Shown here: positions 8,558-16,749 of the stretch, piece after piece
How positions within the stretch are numbered: the first letter of the stretch is position 1
Layout of the letters: the number at the start of each line of letters is the position of its first letter
NCBI RefSeq assembly: GCF_001651865.1
Contig: NZ_LPUX01000053.1
Coordinates: 1,240,001-1,304,000, forward strand
DNA length: 64,000 bases
Source of the DNA: Sinorhizobium glycinis
Lineage (GTDB): Bacteria; Pseudomonadota; Alphaproteobacteria; Rhizobiales; Rhizobiaceae
Direction: 5' to 3'
The notes under the pieces: model-generated
Told to the model about the DNA's origin: nothing
The model's input: the letters and a program-made list of their open reading frames with translations, nothing else
Databases searched by the model: none
Program-made: the position numbers and the translations under genes

Positions 8558-8839
8558 ATGAATGAAAAGCCGCGCGTCACAATCCTCTACTGCACTCAGT
8601 GCAACTGGCTGCTGCGCGCCGGCTGGATGGCGCAGGAGCTGCTGTCGACCTTTGCCGATACGCTCGGCGAGGTGGCACTGATCCCCGGCACCGGCGGCAA
8701 TTTCGAGATCCGCGTCAATGGCGAGCTCGTCTGGGAGCGCAAGCGCGACGGCGGCTTCCCGGGTCCGAAGGAATTGAAGCAGCGAATCCGCGACGTGATC
8801 GAGCCGGAGCGCGATCTCGGCCACGTCGACAGGAACTGA
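8558..8839 (+). CDS. SelT/SelW/SelH (Rdx) family thioredoxin-like protein
   Basis: A 93-residue protein with the redox motif C-T-Q-C (ILYCTQCNW, about residues 10-19) at the end of the first beta strand, followed by LRAGWMAQELLSTF, GTGGNFEIRVNGELVW and a C-terminal helix. This is the bacterial Rdx family, in which eukaryotic relatives have selenocysteine at the second position; here it is cysteine. Length is typical. Four bases separate it from the YqaA-like gene, so the two are probably co-translated. Confidence 0.88.
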   Translation: MNEKPRVTILYCTQCNWLLRAGWMAQELLSTFADTLGEVALIPGTGGNFEIRVNGELVWERKRDGGFPGPKELKQRIRDVIEPERDLGHVDRN

Positions 8840-8843
8840 CCCC

Positions 8844-9269
8844 CTGGACCTCGCCACGCTTGCCGGCGTCTTCGGTGCTGCCTTTCTCTCCGCGACCCTG
8901 CTCTTCGGCCTGTCGGAGGCGGCGGTGGTTGCCGCGGCCCTTTCGGCCGAGACGAGCCGGACTGCGCTGTTTCTCGCAGCGACCGCGGGCAATGTGCTCG
9001 GCGCCCTCGCCAATTTCGCGCTCGGCCGCTTCGCAATCCGTTTCGAGGACCGGCGCTGGTTTCCGGTTTCGCGCCAGGCGCGGCAAAAGGCCGAGACACT
9101 CTTCGCGCGCTTCGGCCGGCCGGTGCTGCTGTTCTCCTGGCTGCCGATCGTCGGCGATCCGCTGACGCTCGCCGCCGGGCTGCTCAGGACCCCGCTTCTG
9201 GTCTTCCTCGCCTATGTGACGATCGGCAAGGCGGCGCGCTACGCGGTCCTGCTGTGGCTGATGCCTTGA
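8844..9269 (+). CDS. YqaA/SNARE-associated (VTT/DedA-like) small membrane protein, apparent CTG start
   Basis: A short membrane protein with helices around VFGAAFLSATLLFGLSEAAV, ALFLAATAGNVLGALANFAL and the last LVFLAYVTIGKAARYAVLL. The conserved VTT-domain segment is LLFSWLPIVGDPLTLAAGLL. The frame is open with good composition back to a CTG at 8844 (then DLATLAGVFGAAF), which matches the usual N-terminus of YqaA proteins. The first GTG (8925) would delete the whole first helix. No in-frame ATG, GTG or TTG precedes that region. It is coupled to the upstream Rdx gene. Function is thought to be envelope-related but unproven. Confidence 0.75.
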   Translation: MDLATLAGVFGAAFLSATLLFGLSEAAVVAAALSAETSRTALFLAATAGNVLGALANFALGRFAIRFEDRRWFPVSRQARQKAETLFARFGRPVLLFSWLPIVGDPLTLAAGLLRTPLLVFLAYVTIGKAARYAVLLWLMP

Positions 9270-9362
9270 AGAGTTGAATGGGAGCGGCCCCCAAACCGCG
9301 TCGCGCCCGGAATCATGCGCGGGCGGTGCGCCTTTGGTGTCACAGGCGCCTCCCGTCAATGG

Positions 9363-9492
9363 GTCATCTTCGGGCTTGACCCGAGGATCCAAACACGAAC
9401 AGGTAGTGTGCTCGCGTTTTTCAGAATCGGCGTGACCAATTTTCGAACATTGCTGGCATGCGCATGGATCCTCGGGTCAAGCCCGAGGATGA
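9363..9492. repeat. inverted pair of 29-bp palindromic repeats (gene-less copy)
   Basis: One copy at 9363-9391 (with a single C-to-T change) and an inverted copy at 9464-9492 enclose about 72 bp with no gene. These are the same palindromes that flank the GIY-YIG gene at 5781-6150 and occur again at 59983-60083. The sequence just outside the left copy, caatggg, is shared with the copy at 59983. It occupies most of the 310-bp gap between the YqaA-like gene and the ribonuclease D gene. Confidence 0.8.
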
Positions 9493-9580
9493 CGCTGGAG
9501 TGGGGTCGAATCGACGATCGGAGCAAGCTCAAGGACAACAGTGCGCGAGGCCGCCGTCCCCGGAAGCGAGAAGGCCACCC

Positions 9581-10207
9581 TCAGCTATGCGCGAAAATAT
9601 CCGTTTCCTCCCAGCCGAGCAGGTCGAGCTTGGCGCGCGTCGGCAGGAAGGCGAAGCAGGCTTCGGCATGGTCCATGCGGCCGTCGCGCATGAGGCGCGC
9701 CGTCAGCTTGTCGCGAAGAGCATGCAGGTGAAGGACGTCCGAGGCGGCATATTCGAGCTGCGCCGGCGAGAGGATATCGGCGGCCCAATCGGAGGACTGC
9801 TGCTGCTTCGAAATATCGATGTCGAGCAGTTCCTTGAGGTTGTCCTTGAGGCCGTGGCGGTCCGTATAGGTGCGGCTCAGGCGCGAAGCGATCTTGGTGC
9901 AGAAGACCGGGGAAGCGGTGACGCCGAAAGTATGGAACAGCACCGCGATGTCGAAGCGACCGAAGTGAAAGATTTTCTGGCGGGCCGGATCGGCAAGCAT
10001 GGCAACGAGATTCGGCGCCTCTCTCTGGCCGGCGGCGATGCGGATCACGTCGGCGGTGCCGTCGCCAGGCGAGAGCTGCACGACGCAGAGACGATCGCGG
10101 CGGGGGACGAGGCCAAGCGTTTCCGTATCGATGGCGATCGCGCCGGTATAGCGGGCCGCGTCGGCTGCGGAAATGTCACCTTCGTGGAACCGTATTGTAT
10201 TCGCCAT
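9581..10207 (-). CDS. ribonuclease D-like 3'-5' exonuclease
   Basis: A 208-residue DEDDy exonuclease with the Exo I motif AIDTETLGL (about residues 25-33), Exo II around FHFGRFDIAVL (about 80-90) and Exo III YAASDVLHLHALR (about 153-165, with the catalytic Tyr). It lacks the C-terminal HRDC domains of E. coli RNase D, as is usual for the short alphaproteobacterial form. It is expected to trim the 3' ends of tRNA and other small RNAs. The RIME-like repeat upstream separates it from the next gene. Confidence 0.9.
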   Translation of the reverse strand: MANTIRFHEGDISAADAARYTGAIAIDTETLGLVPRRDRLCVVQLSPGDGTADVIRIAAGQREAPNLVAMLADPARQKIFHFGRFDIAVLFHTFGVTASPVFCTKIASRLSRTYTDRHGLKDNLKELLDIDISKQQQSSDWAADILSPAQLEYAASDVLHLHALRDKLTARLMRDGRMDHAEACFAFLPTRAKLDLLGWEETDIFAHS

Positions 10208-10226
10208 CGAGAATCCCCAGATCGTT

Positions 10227-10328
10227 GCTGCATGATCCCTTAAATCGGAATCGATTTAAGGGCAAAACCATGCGGCGTTTCAAAGTGCTACAGCCTTAGC
10301 GCGCCTGACCGGACGCGCGGCGCTGTAG
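10227..10328. repeat. RIME1-like intergenic element, copy 1
   Basis: Two palindromes sit next to each other: one around taaatcggaatcgattta, bounded by gcatg...catgc, and one from ctacagc to gctgtag. Related copies lie at 24671-24773 and 45290-45394, the last inverted. Size (about 100 bp) and the two-palindrome design agree with the RIME1 class described from rhizobia. Identification as RIME1 proper is from memory of its architecture. Confidence 0.65.
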
Positions 10329-10419
10329 AGCGTAGCTGGCCTATAGCGCAAGTTTGTCGGCCGCGATACGGTGTCACTCAGTCGGCGTTTCGCCGCCGCC
10401 CTCCCGAAAGTTCGCAGGC

Positions 10420-10749
10420 ATGACTTCGTTCCGTTCCACGCTGTCGCTTTTCCTGTCCGCCTTGATGCTGAGCTTCTCGGCCAATGCCGGCCTGGCGGAC
10501 GAGGCGCCTCCGCAACTGGCTCAGAGCTTTCAGGACCTTCCCGGCGTGCAGCCATTGAATCCGCTGCAGGACGGCGAGAGCACGGTGTGCGAGCAGGTCT
10601 TCATCGACCGCTACGGGCCCTTCGAGCCCTCCCATGGCCGCCCCCGCTACGACACGATCTACCGCTGCCGCAAGGGCGACGGGCCGGTCTTCCAGAGCGG
10701 GCGGCTGCCGCCGTCGCTCGAACGGCAGAAGCGGGGTTTGAACTATTGA
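10420..10749 (+). CDS. small exported hypothetical protein
   Basis: A 109-residue protein with a clear signal peptide: MTSFRSTLSLFLSALMLSFS followed by ANAGLADEA with a plausible AxA cleavage. The mature part is short and polar, with two cysteines (STVCEQVF and YRCRKGDG) that could form a disulfide in the periplasm. The ATG is chosen because it is at the signal peptide; upstream in-frame sequence is not protein-like. I do not recognise the family. It ends about 40 bp before the dehydrogenase gene in the same direction. Confidence 0.7.
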   Translation: MTSFRSTLSLFLSALMLSFSANAGLADEAPPQLAQSFQDLPGVQPLNPLQDGESTVCEQVFIDRYGPFEPSHGRPRYDTIYRCRKGDGPVFQSGRLPPSLERQKRGLNY

Positions 10750-10789
10750 GTGCGGCGAGGTTTTGCCGACCAAAGAATGGAGGAACAGG

Positions 10790-11821
10790 ATGCCAGAGAC
10801 GAACCGACCGCTTGTCATCAGCGCGCCGGCGCCCCGTACGCTCGAGCTGATCTTCAGCCGGAAAGCGCTGGACGAACTCAACAGGCGGTATCGCCTCATT
10901 GAAGCCGACCCGGAAAACATCGCCAGCCTCGGCGACGCAACGCTTGCCGAGGTCCGCTACGTCATCGGCCAACCGCCGCTCGACGAGGCAACGCTCGCGC
11001 GCATGCCGCGGCTGCGCGCCATCCTCAATGTCGAGAGCAATCTCCTCGACAACATGCCCTACGAGGTGCTGTTCCGCCGCGGCATTCACGTCGTCACGAC
11101 CGGGCAGGTGTTCGCCGAGCCGGTGGCGGAGCTGGGGCTCGCCATGGCGCTCAATCTCGCCCGCGGCATTGTCGACGCCGATCTCGCCTTCCGCGAGGGG
11201 CGCGAGCTCTGGGGCGGCGAAGGCAACCGCTCGGCGCGGCTCCTCTCCGGTTCCGAGATCGGCATCATCGGCTTCGGCGATCTCGGCAAGGCCTTGAACC
11301 GGGTGCTTTCCGGATTTCGTGCCAGGATCCGCGTCTATGATCCCTGGCTGCCCGGCTCCATTCTCACCGAAGCCGGGGTCGAGCCGGCATCGATCGAGAC
11401 GGTGCTTTCGAGCAGCGATTTCGTCTTCGTCGTCGCCGCGGTCACCAGCGAGAACGAGGGTTTTCTCGGTGCCGAGGCCTTCTCGAAAATGCGCCACGGA
11501 GCTGCCTTCATCCTCCTGAGCCGCGCCGGCGTCGTCGATTTCGATGCGCTGATCGCCGCGGTCGAAGCCGGCCGGATCGTCGCGGCAAGCGACGTCTTCC
11601 CGGAAGAACCGCTGCCGCTCGACCATCCGGTCCGCCGGCTTCCCGGCTTCCTGCGCTCGGCGCACCGGGCCGGCGCGCTCGATCCGGCCTTCAAGAAGAT
11701 GGGCAAGATGGTGCTCGAGGACATGGAATTGATGGACCGCAATCTGCCGCCAATGCGCTGCAAGCGGGCGGAACGCGAGACGGTGGCGCGGATGCGATCC
11801 CGGCCGGTCAGCGTCAATTGA
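10790..11821 (+). CDS. D-isomer specific 2-hydroxyacid dehydrogenase (NAD-binding)
   Basis: A 343-residue protein with the two-domain fold of D-3-phosphoglycerate dehydrogenase relatives. The Rossmann glycine motif is IGIIGFGDLGKALNRVL (about residues 158-174) followed by the acidic residue region RVYDPW. The later segments HGAAFILLSRAGVVDFDAL and ASDVFPEEPLP match the family (substrate Arg/Glu region). The usual catalytic HxxG appears as SAHRAGAL near residue 290. Substrate is not predictable; some relatives act on sugar acids or hydroxypyruvate. An AGGA ribosome site precedes the ATG. Confidence 0.85.
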   Translation: MPETNRPLVISAPAPRTLELIFSRKALDELNRRYRLIEADPENIASLGDATLAEVRYVIGQPPLDEATLARMPRLRAILNVESNLLDNMPYEVLFRRGIHVVTTGQVFAEPVAELGLAMALNLARGIVDADLAFREGRELWGGEGNRSARLLSGSEIGIIGFGDLGKALNRVLSGFRARIRVYDPWLPGSILTEAGVEPASIETVLSSSDFVFVVAAVTSENEGFLGAEAFSKMRHGAAFILLSRAGVVDFDALIAAVEAGRIVAASDVFPEEPLPLDHPVRRLPGFLRSAHRAGALDPAFKKMGKMVLEDMELMDRNLPPMRCKRAERETVARMRSRPVSVN

Positions 11822-11916
11822 TGCGGACCTGCTGACAAGGGCGACAAACAGCCCTATTGCAAATCCCCGCTATCTTGCAAAGATCATTCGGCCAATCCGC
11901 ATAGGGGCACGGAAAC

Positions 11917-13875
11917 ATGCGCGGCTCAGAGGAGAAAAAGCGTCCCGAGACCTGGACGCTCCGGTCGCTGCTGAGCCTCGTCATGGTCGCGATCCTCGTC
12001 GTCGTCTCCGCCACTCTCGTAGGTCTCGACTACCGCCGCGCCCGCAACGCGGCGATCGCGAATGCCGAGGCCAACATGGGGGCTTTCGTCGACCGCCTCG
12101 TCGATCGGCTCGGCATGCTGTCCGGCGACACGTCCGCGCTGGTCAGCCTCGTCGCATCCGTCGCCAATGCGTTTCTGCTGCCGCCGCCGGAGCGCATGAA
12201 CGACAAGGTGGCGGTGCTGCGCGAAGGCATCATCCGCTCGCCCCATATCGACGGCGTCTATGTCGGCTATCCGAGCGGCGCCTTCTTCCACGTCGTCGAT
12301 CTTCGGTCCGCGGCCTGGCGGATGGCGCTCGACGCACCGCGGGGGGCGACGCTCGCCGTCCGCTCGATGGAACGGGACGATCAGGGAAAGCGGCTCGACC
12401 GGGTCCTCTTCCTCGACGCAAGCGGCCTGCAGTTCGCCGAGCGCCGGGTGCCCCCGGCCGGCTATGATCCGCGGATGCGCCCCTGGTATCGCGCGGCCGT
12501 CAACGGAAAGGCGCCGATGGCGATTGGCCCTTACGAGATGGCAACGACGAACAAGCTCGGCATGACCATTTCGCAGGCCCATCGCGGCAACCCGAAGATC
12601 GTCATCGGCGCCGATGTCGTATTGGACACGATCACCGACTTCCTGTCTCGCGAACGCCTGACGGACGACTCCGTGTCCCTGGTTCTCGACGCCGTCGGAA
12701 GGCCCATCATCCATTCCGATCCGGTGGCGATGAAACGCATCCTCGCCACCAAGGACAGCACCGCGCCGGTTGCGGTGCCTGAAACCGACCCGCTCGTCGA
12801 GAGCATTCGGCGTAACCCGCCGACACCGGGCAAGGTGAGCTTTGTCGACGTCGGCGATCGCACCTATCTGGTGATGGTGACGGCGCTCCAGTCGGCAGTG
12901 CTTCTGTCCGGCCACCGGATCGTCGTCGCGGCGCCGCTCGACGAGTTGATGGCGGCCGCCAACGAGACGCTCGTCCAGGGCCTTGCCGTCTCGGGTTCGG
13001 TGGTGGTGCTTGCCGTGCTTTTCTCGCTGGTGCTCGCGCATCTGATCACCAAGTCGCTGAACCAGCTCACCGCCAGCGCCAACCGGCTGCAGGATCTCGA
13101 TTTCACCACGCCGATCGACGTGCCCTCGCATGTGACGGAAATCTCGACCCTCAACGGCGCGATGAACAGGGCGCGCGATGCGATCTTCACCTTCGCGCTC
13201 TATGTGCCGCGGGAGCTGGTGCGCAAGGGCATCGAGTCGGGGCAGTTCACCGGCCGCGCCGGCTGGCGCCAGGAGGTGACGGCGCTGTTCACCGATATCT
13301 ACGACTTCACCGCCATCAGCGAACACCACTCGCCGGAGGCGGTGGTCGCGATGCTGTCGGAATATTTCGACATCTTCAGCGAAGTGGTTGCCGCGCATGA
13401 CGGCACGATCATCCAGTTTCTGGGCGATTCGGTCTTTGCCATGTGGAACGCGCCGGTCGCCGACCCGCGGCATGCCGAACACGCCTGTCGCTGCGCGCTG
13501 GCCGTCGAAGAGCGGCTCGCCGCCTTCAACGCGAAACAGCGGGAGAAAGGGCTGCCGGAGTTTCGCACCCGCTTCGGCATCCATACCGGCCCGGCCGTCG
13601 TCGGCAGTGTCGGCGCCAAGGAACGCCTGCAATATACCGCCATGGGCGACACGGTGAACGTCGCCTCGCGGCTCGAGGGGATGAACAAGGACTACGGCAC
13701 GACGATCCTGGCGAGCGGCGCCGTGGTGGCGCAATGCGGAGACGTCATCGCCTTCCGCCCGCTCGGCCTCGCCCAGGCAAAGGGGCGAGCCGGTGCTTTG
13801 GAAATCTACGAGGTCCTGGCGGCCGCCGCGATCGCCGAGCAGCAGGCGGGCGAGCAGACGGGAACGGCGGCGTAA
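11917..13875 (+). CDS. membrane-bound class III adenylate/guanylate cyclase with Cache sensor and HAMP
   Basis: A 652-residue receptor cyclase. An N-terminal helix (about residues 16-38) is followed by a periplasmic dCache-type sensor region with YDPRMRPWYRAAV (about 185-197), a hallmark of these domains. A second helix spans about 350-375, then a HAMP linker and a C-terminal cyclase domain (about 435-625). Metal-binding Asp residues are in ALFTDIYDFTAI and FLGDSVFAMWNAP. The nucleotide/transition-state residues are in YTAMGDTVNVASRLEG. It should make cAMP in response to an external ligand. Sinorhizobia carry many such cyclases. A strong terminator follows. Confidence 0.93.
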   Translation: MRGSEEKKRPETWTLRSLLSLVMVAILVVVSATLVGLDYRRARNAAIANAEANMGAFVDRLVDRLGMLSGDTSALVSLVASVANAFLLPPPERMNDKVAVLREGIIRSPHIDGVYVGYPSGAFFHVVDLRSAAWRMALDAPRGATLAVRSMERDDQGKRLDRVLFLDASGLQFAERRVPPAGYDPRMRPWYRAAVNGKAPMAIGPYEMATTNKLGMTISQAHRGNPKIVIGADVVLDTITDFLSRERLTDDSVSLVLDAVGRPIIHSDPVAMKRILATKDSTAPVAVPETDPLVESIRRNPPTPGKVSFVDVGDRTYLVMVTALQSAVLLSGHRIVVAAPLDELMAAANETLVQGLAVSGSVVVLAVLFSLVLAHLITKSLNQLTASANRLQDLDFTTPIDVPSHVTEISTLNGAMNRARDAIFTFALYVPRELVRKGIESGQFTGRAGWRQEVTALFTDIYDFTAISEHHSPEAVVAMLSEYFDIFSEVVAAHDGTIIQFLGDSVFAMWNAPVADPRHAEHACRCALAVEERLAAFNAKQREKGLPEFRTRFGIHTGPAVVGSVGAKERLQYTAMGDTVNVASRLEGMNKDYGTTILASGAVVAQCGDVIAFRPLGLAQAKGRAGALEIYEVLAAAAIAEQQAGEQTGTAA

Positions 13876-13921
13876 ACGTTCATGCTCAAGCTCAGCCCGC
13901 CCCGATCACGTCCGGAAAATG

Positions 13922-13949
13922 CAAAAAGCCCGGCAATCCGGGCTTTTTC
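13922..13949. terminator. bidirectional intrinsic terminator
   Basis: A perfect hairpin, agcccgg-caat-ccgggct, is flanked by A5 on one side and T5 on the other, so it can stop transcription from both directions. It lies just after the cyclase and 10 bp before the island's left attachment repeat. In the uninterrupted chromosome it would also have been the terminator of tRNA-Leu, which reads toward it. Confidence 0.85.
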
Positions 13950-13959
13950 TGCATTTCTG

Positions 13960-13986
13960 AAGGGAAATGGTGCCCAGAAGAGGACT
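13960..13986. repeat. attL, 27-bp direct repeat
   Basis: This is a perfect copy of the last 19 bases of tRNA-Leu plus 8 bases beyond, on the side of the island away from the tRNA gene. The match to 23194-23220 stops sharply at both ends, as expected for a site-specific recombination junction. Confidence 0.9.
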
Positions 13987-14097
13987 GGGCAATTAGACCT
14001 CTTCCCTATTGAAATTACACGATTTTTCCGCTCACCGTTTGCACCTTGTGTAGCACTCTTGTGGGGTGCCGCGCAAGTTCCCTCGTAGCTCCTTGCC

Positions 14098-14427
14098 TTA
14101 CTCCGTCCGTGGACGGTAGTGTCGAACCAGTACGACGTGCGGGAATGCCAACACCCTCTCCACACCTCTTTCCCTCAGGGCTTTGGGAGCTTCGACGATC
14201 TTGCAGATGCGGCCCATGTCGAACGACCGGATGACCAAAGCCTCAATATCGTTGCTAAGGTAGGTGATGGGATCGTCGAGCCGGTCGAACACGTCAGGAA
14301 ACCTTCTGGAGAAGTACCCGTAGACTGTGTCGTACTGGACTGGGACGCCGGGGGATTGGAGGTTGTTGAACTTGCGGGGCGACACAGGTTGAACCCGCTG
14401 TAGGGGCTTCGTGATCTTCTTCCGCAT
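14098..14427 (-). CDS. hypothetical island protein (109 aa)
   Basis: A 109-residue protein, basic at the N-terminus (MRKKITKPLQRVQPVSPRKF) with a well-formed body (GVPVQYDTVYGYFSRRFP and DDPITYLSNDIEALVIRSFD). Composition and the absence of rare residue runs suggest a real gene. Two bases separate its ATG from the stop of the upstream 66-aa gene, so they form a unit reading toward attL. No signal peptide or membrane segment is visible. I do not recognise a family. Confidence 0.55.
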   Translation of the reverse strand: MRKKITKPLQRVQPVSPRKFNNLQSPGVPVQYDTVYGYFSRRFPDVFDRLDDPITYLSNDIEALVIRSFDMGRICKIVEAPKALRERGVERVLAFPHVVLVRHYRPRTE

Positions 14428-14429
14428 CC

Positions 14430-14630
14430 TCAGAAACCCCGGCGACCCGCCTCGACGGCCTTACTATCGGCCACGCTATTCGGGGTGCGGTCTATCCAAT
14501 CTGATGCACTCAGCCCAGTTGCCGTCCATGTGCGGAATGTTTGGTAACGCCAGCGCTTCCCGAGGTTGATGCCGAGGAACATACCGCCACGCGAGACTTC
14601 CATTTCGAAGCCGCCGATCTTGATGAGCAT
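14430..14630 (-). CDS. hypothetical island protein (66 aa)
   Basis: A short protein starting MLIKIGGFEMEVSRGGMFLG and rich in beta-type sequence and aromatic residues (GKRWRYQTFRTWTATG). It is directly upstream of the 109-aa gene on the same strand. It resembles in style the small uncharacterised proteins of phages and islands. Function unknown; no motif recognised. Confidence 0.5.
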   Translation of the reverse strand: MLIKIGGFEMEVSRGGMFLGINLGKRWRYQTFRTWTATGLSASDWIDRTPNSVADSKAVEAGRRGF

Positions 14631-15205
14631 TGCGTCGTCTCCCTATTCGCAAATCACATTGGGTCGATCCCCGTTCCGCCTCTATGAAAGCGACGAACCA
14701 CCGTCAACAGAGAATATTGAAGCAAAACCAACGAGATGATTGCACCGCGGCAATGGCTCCACTGAGGCAAATATTTGAAGAACCGGCCCAATCCGCAGAA
14801 GCGCCGAGAGTTCAGGCTGCGGACGGCCAAGGAAATACTTCTGGCAGCGGGACAGTTGCCTGAGTGGAAACGTTCATGGTGCCCAAGAAATCTTTCCACA
14901 CCATAGGCTTATGCACAGCGAAGACGCGTACGTTGCTTCCGTTCGTCCTCGGTCATCGCCCCAGCCGCGCGGAGTTCGGAGACCACATGCTCCTCGCCGT
15001 GGATGTCTGCCGGGTTGCCGAAGTTGGGCAGCACCTCGCGACCAGCCTCGGTCAATCGAGGTGGCCACGGCAGTAGGCCATGTAGACGTGACACGGTGTT
15101 CTCGATGGCTCGGAATTTCTGAGCAACGAATACATTTGACCGAGATAAAACTAGTGTTTACCTCTTGCTTCATGCATGTCCAACGTGGATGTAATGGAGG
15201 GGCTA
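14631..15205. other. 575-bp stretch without a confident gene
   Basis: A plus-strand frame from the ATG at 14684 (MKATNHRQQRILKQNQRDD, 59 aa to 14863) overlaps in another frame a short lysine/arginine-rich stretch read as YLKNRPNPQKRREFRLRTAK. Either may be a small gene or a remnant, and I cannot decide between them. The second half, up to the ribosome site of the repeat protein, shows nothing I can support. Confidence 0.3.
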
Positions 15206-15532
15206 ATGAAACTAGGGATTGTTGCAATTGCTGCTGGGGTACTGGGAGCCGCTTCCGCGGACGCACAGACGTACAGCCAATATGGAAACCACATGTATGG
15301 GAGCGATGGTTCCAGCTACTCCCAATATGGCAACCACGTTTATGGAAATGACGGTTCCAGCTATTCCCAGTACGGTAATCAGGTGTACGGGAATGACGGA
15401 TCCAGCTTCTCGAGCTATGGCAACCAGGTTTACGGAAGTGATGGATCGAGTTTTTCCACCTATGGCAATCATAGTTACGGCAGCAACGGATCGAGCTGCT
15501 CGACTTACGGCAATCAAACCTACTGCAACTAA
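15206..15532 (+). CDS. exported tandem-repeat protein (YGN-type repeats)
   Basis: A 108-residue protein with a signal peptide (MKLGIVAIAAGVLGAASADA, then QTYSQ) followed almost entirely by a 15-residue repeat, for example YGNHVYGNDGSSYSQ, repeated five times with a partial sixth ending in YGNQTYCN. A GGAGGGG ribosome site sits 4-9 bases before the ATG. Two cysteines occur only in the last units. Proteins with the same YG-rich repeats are found scattered in proteobacteria and mobile DNA; function unknown, probably periplasmic or secreted. The gene is AT-richer than its surroundings. Confidence 0.75.
   Translation: MKLGIVAIAAGVLGAASADAQTYSQYGNHMYGSDGSSYSQYGNHVYGNDGSSYSQYGNQVYGNDGSSFSSYGNQVYGSDGSSFSTYGNHSYGSNGSSCSTYGNQTYCN
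15281..15529 (+). repeat. 45-bp in-frame tandem repeat, about 5.5 copies
   Basis: Each unit encodes 15 residues of the form YGN-x-x-YG-x-D/N-GSS-x-S-x. Units differ by a few synonymous and non-synonymous changes, so copies have diverged since duplication. Unit number is likely to vary among strains by slippage or recombination. Confidence 0.9.
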
Positions 15533-15648
15533 TGTCGGCGGTGGTAAAAATTGGTTGGCTTCTGCTGGAAGTAGAGGCCAGCGCCATCTATTTCGACCCT
15601 AGAAGCCAAATCAAAACCAACAAAAACAATGACCGGCGCAGCGGTGTT

Positions 15649-16206
15649 ATGTCGTGTCCGGCGGTTCTATCCAGACTTAGTCGGACTTATACCGTCGACG
15701 CGCCGTACGACCTTCGACTGCGTTTTACAGGAACAAAAGATCGACCGGAAGTTCGGCCGGTGCTGTCGCAATCCTCAATTACGATTGAAAAGCTTCGTAA
15801 ACAGTTCGTTTGGAGCCCGAGAGAGCAGTGGGCATCTCATGAGCATCCGGTTTTCCAGATAACAGCCCCTTATGTATTCACCAGTGAAACGCCCTGTTAC
15901 CTCAATCAAGCGTTTCCTAGAGAGCTAATAGGTAGGCAGACTGGCTTCCGATTGATTGAAGGACGGTTTCCTATACACAATTGGCCCAGACCGCTTTCTT
16001 GGGCGGTGGAATGGCTCAACCCCGACGAAGACATCATCCTCAAGCGGGGGCAGCCGTGGTTTGATCTGTGTTTCGAGACCGACGACCCCGCCTCCTCCAT
16101 TGCACTGAGAAAACAAGAAATGAGCGATGAGCTGAGGAAGCGACTGCTCGAAACAAAGGATGTGACCAGTTACATTAGGGGAACGTCAAAGTTGATGGGC
16201 AAATAG
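15649..16206 (+). CDS. hypothetical island protein (185 aa)
   Basis: A soluble protein with good composition. Notable segments are RTYTVDAPYDLRLRFTGTKD near the start and EGRFPIHNWPRPLSWAVEWL in the middle, which resembles the DUF6065-like group of uncharacterised proteins in style. It ends with a charged helix, LRKQEMSDELRKRLLE. I chose the ATG giving MSCPAVLSRL; the frame is open further up with poorer composition. Its stop is directly followed by the ATG of the 117-aa gene, so they form a tight two-gene operon. Function unknown. Confidence 0.65.
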   Translation: MSCPAVLSRLSRTYTVDAPYDLRLRFTGTKDRPEVRPVLSQSSITIEKLRKQFVWSPREQWASHEHPVFQITAPYVFTSETPCYLNQAFPRELIGRQTGFRLIEGRFPIHNWPRPLSWAVEWLNPDEDIILKRGQPWFDLCFETDDPASSIALRKQEMSDELRKRLLETKDVTSYIRGTSKLMGK

Positions 16207-16560
16207 ATGCAGTCGAAAATCATTGATTTTGAGATAGAAGGCCGAGGAAGAGCGGTTCTTTACGGGGACTTTTCAGTACTTAAGCCACTAATGGTCAACG
16301 GCGCTGCTCATGCGTTCCGCAGCGGCAGCAATGTTGTCGTTACATTGTACAGTGAAACAGGGATTTCATCCAACGGCTCCCTGATTTGCAGTGGCGACTT
16401 ACGTTTATGTCTTGACCACCAAGGGTTGAGTGTACTCATCAATCAGCTCACCGCGATTAACGAAGCCTTCTTTCCGAGAGAGGAACAGCCCGACCTGAAG
16501 GCTCAACTGGCACAGCAATCCCCGTTACAGCGCGAAGACGTTTTGGGGCCACCTCTTTAA
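16207..16560 (+). CDS. hypothetical island protein (117 aa)
   Basis: A small soluble protein starting MQSKIIDFEIEGRGRAVLYG with a beta-rich core (SNVVVTLYSETG and GSLICSGDLRLCLDHQGL) and a helical C-terminal part. The start codon immediately follows the stop of the 185-aa gene, which implies translational coupling and a shared function. No recognised domain. The last codons overlap a weak minus-strand frame. Confidence 0.65.
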   Translation: MQSKIIDFEIEGRGRAVLYGDFSVLKPLMVNGAAHAFRSGSNVVVTLYSETGISSNGSLICSGDLRLCLDHQGLSVLINQLTAINEAFFPREEQPDLKAQLAQQSPLQREDVLGPPL

Positions 16561-16749
16561 TGGAACCGACGGGGTTGCAGTCAAATTGGTTATGCCCGTC
16601 GCTCTTAGGGCCTCGGGGAGCCCGTGGAGAGCCTCCGACCATAGTTTGGCAGCCCGAAACTCTTCGATCCTCGTTGCGCCGCAGATGAGGAACTGGTGTC
16701 GGGGGGGCCGGGCTTTGTTGTTGACGGCGGTGAGTTTCAGTTCGTTCAT
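16525..16749 (-). CDS. possible small protein (74 aa), overlapping the previous gene
   Basis: The first half has convincing composition (MNELKLTAVNNKARPPRHQF then LICGATRIEEFRAAKLW), while the second half looks unstructured. It overlaps the 3' end of the 117-aa gene by 36 bp on the other strand. No clear ribosome site is visible. It may be a decayed gene. The region from 16750 to 17060 beyond it holds nothing I can support. Confidence 0.35.
   Translation of the reverse strand: MNELKLTAVNNKARPPRHQFLICGATRIEEFRAAKLWSEALHGLPEALRATGITNLTATPSVPLKRWPQNVFAL

Noticed and set aside
11926..13734. 602-codon frame antisense to the adenylate cyclase
   Set aside because: The plus-strand cyclase has clear catalytic motifs; the antisense frame is low-quality.
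15281..15529. Regular 45-bp repeats as a possible CRISPR array
   Set aside because: Units are contiguous and in frame, with no spacers, and encode a repeat protein.
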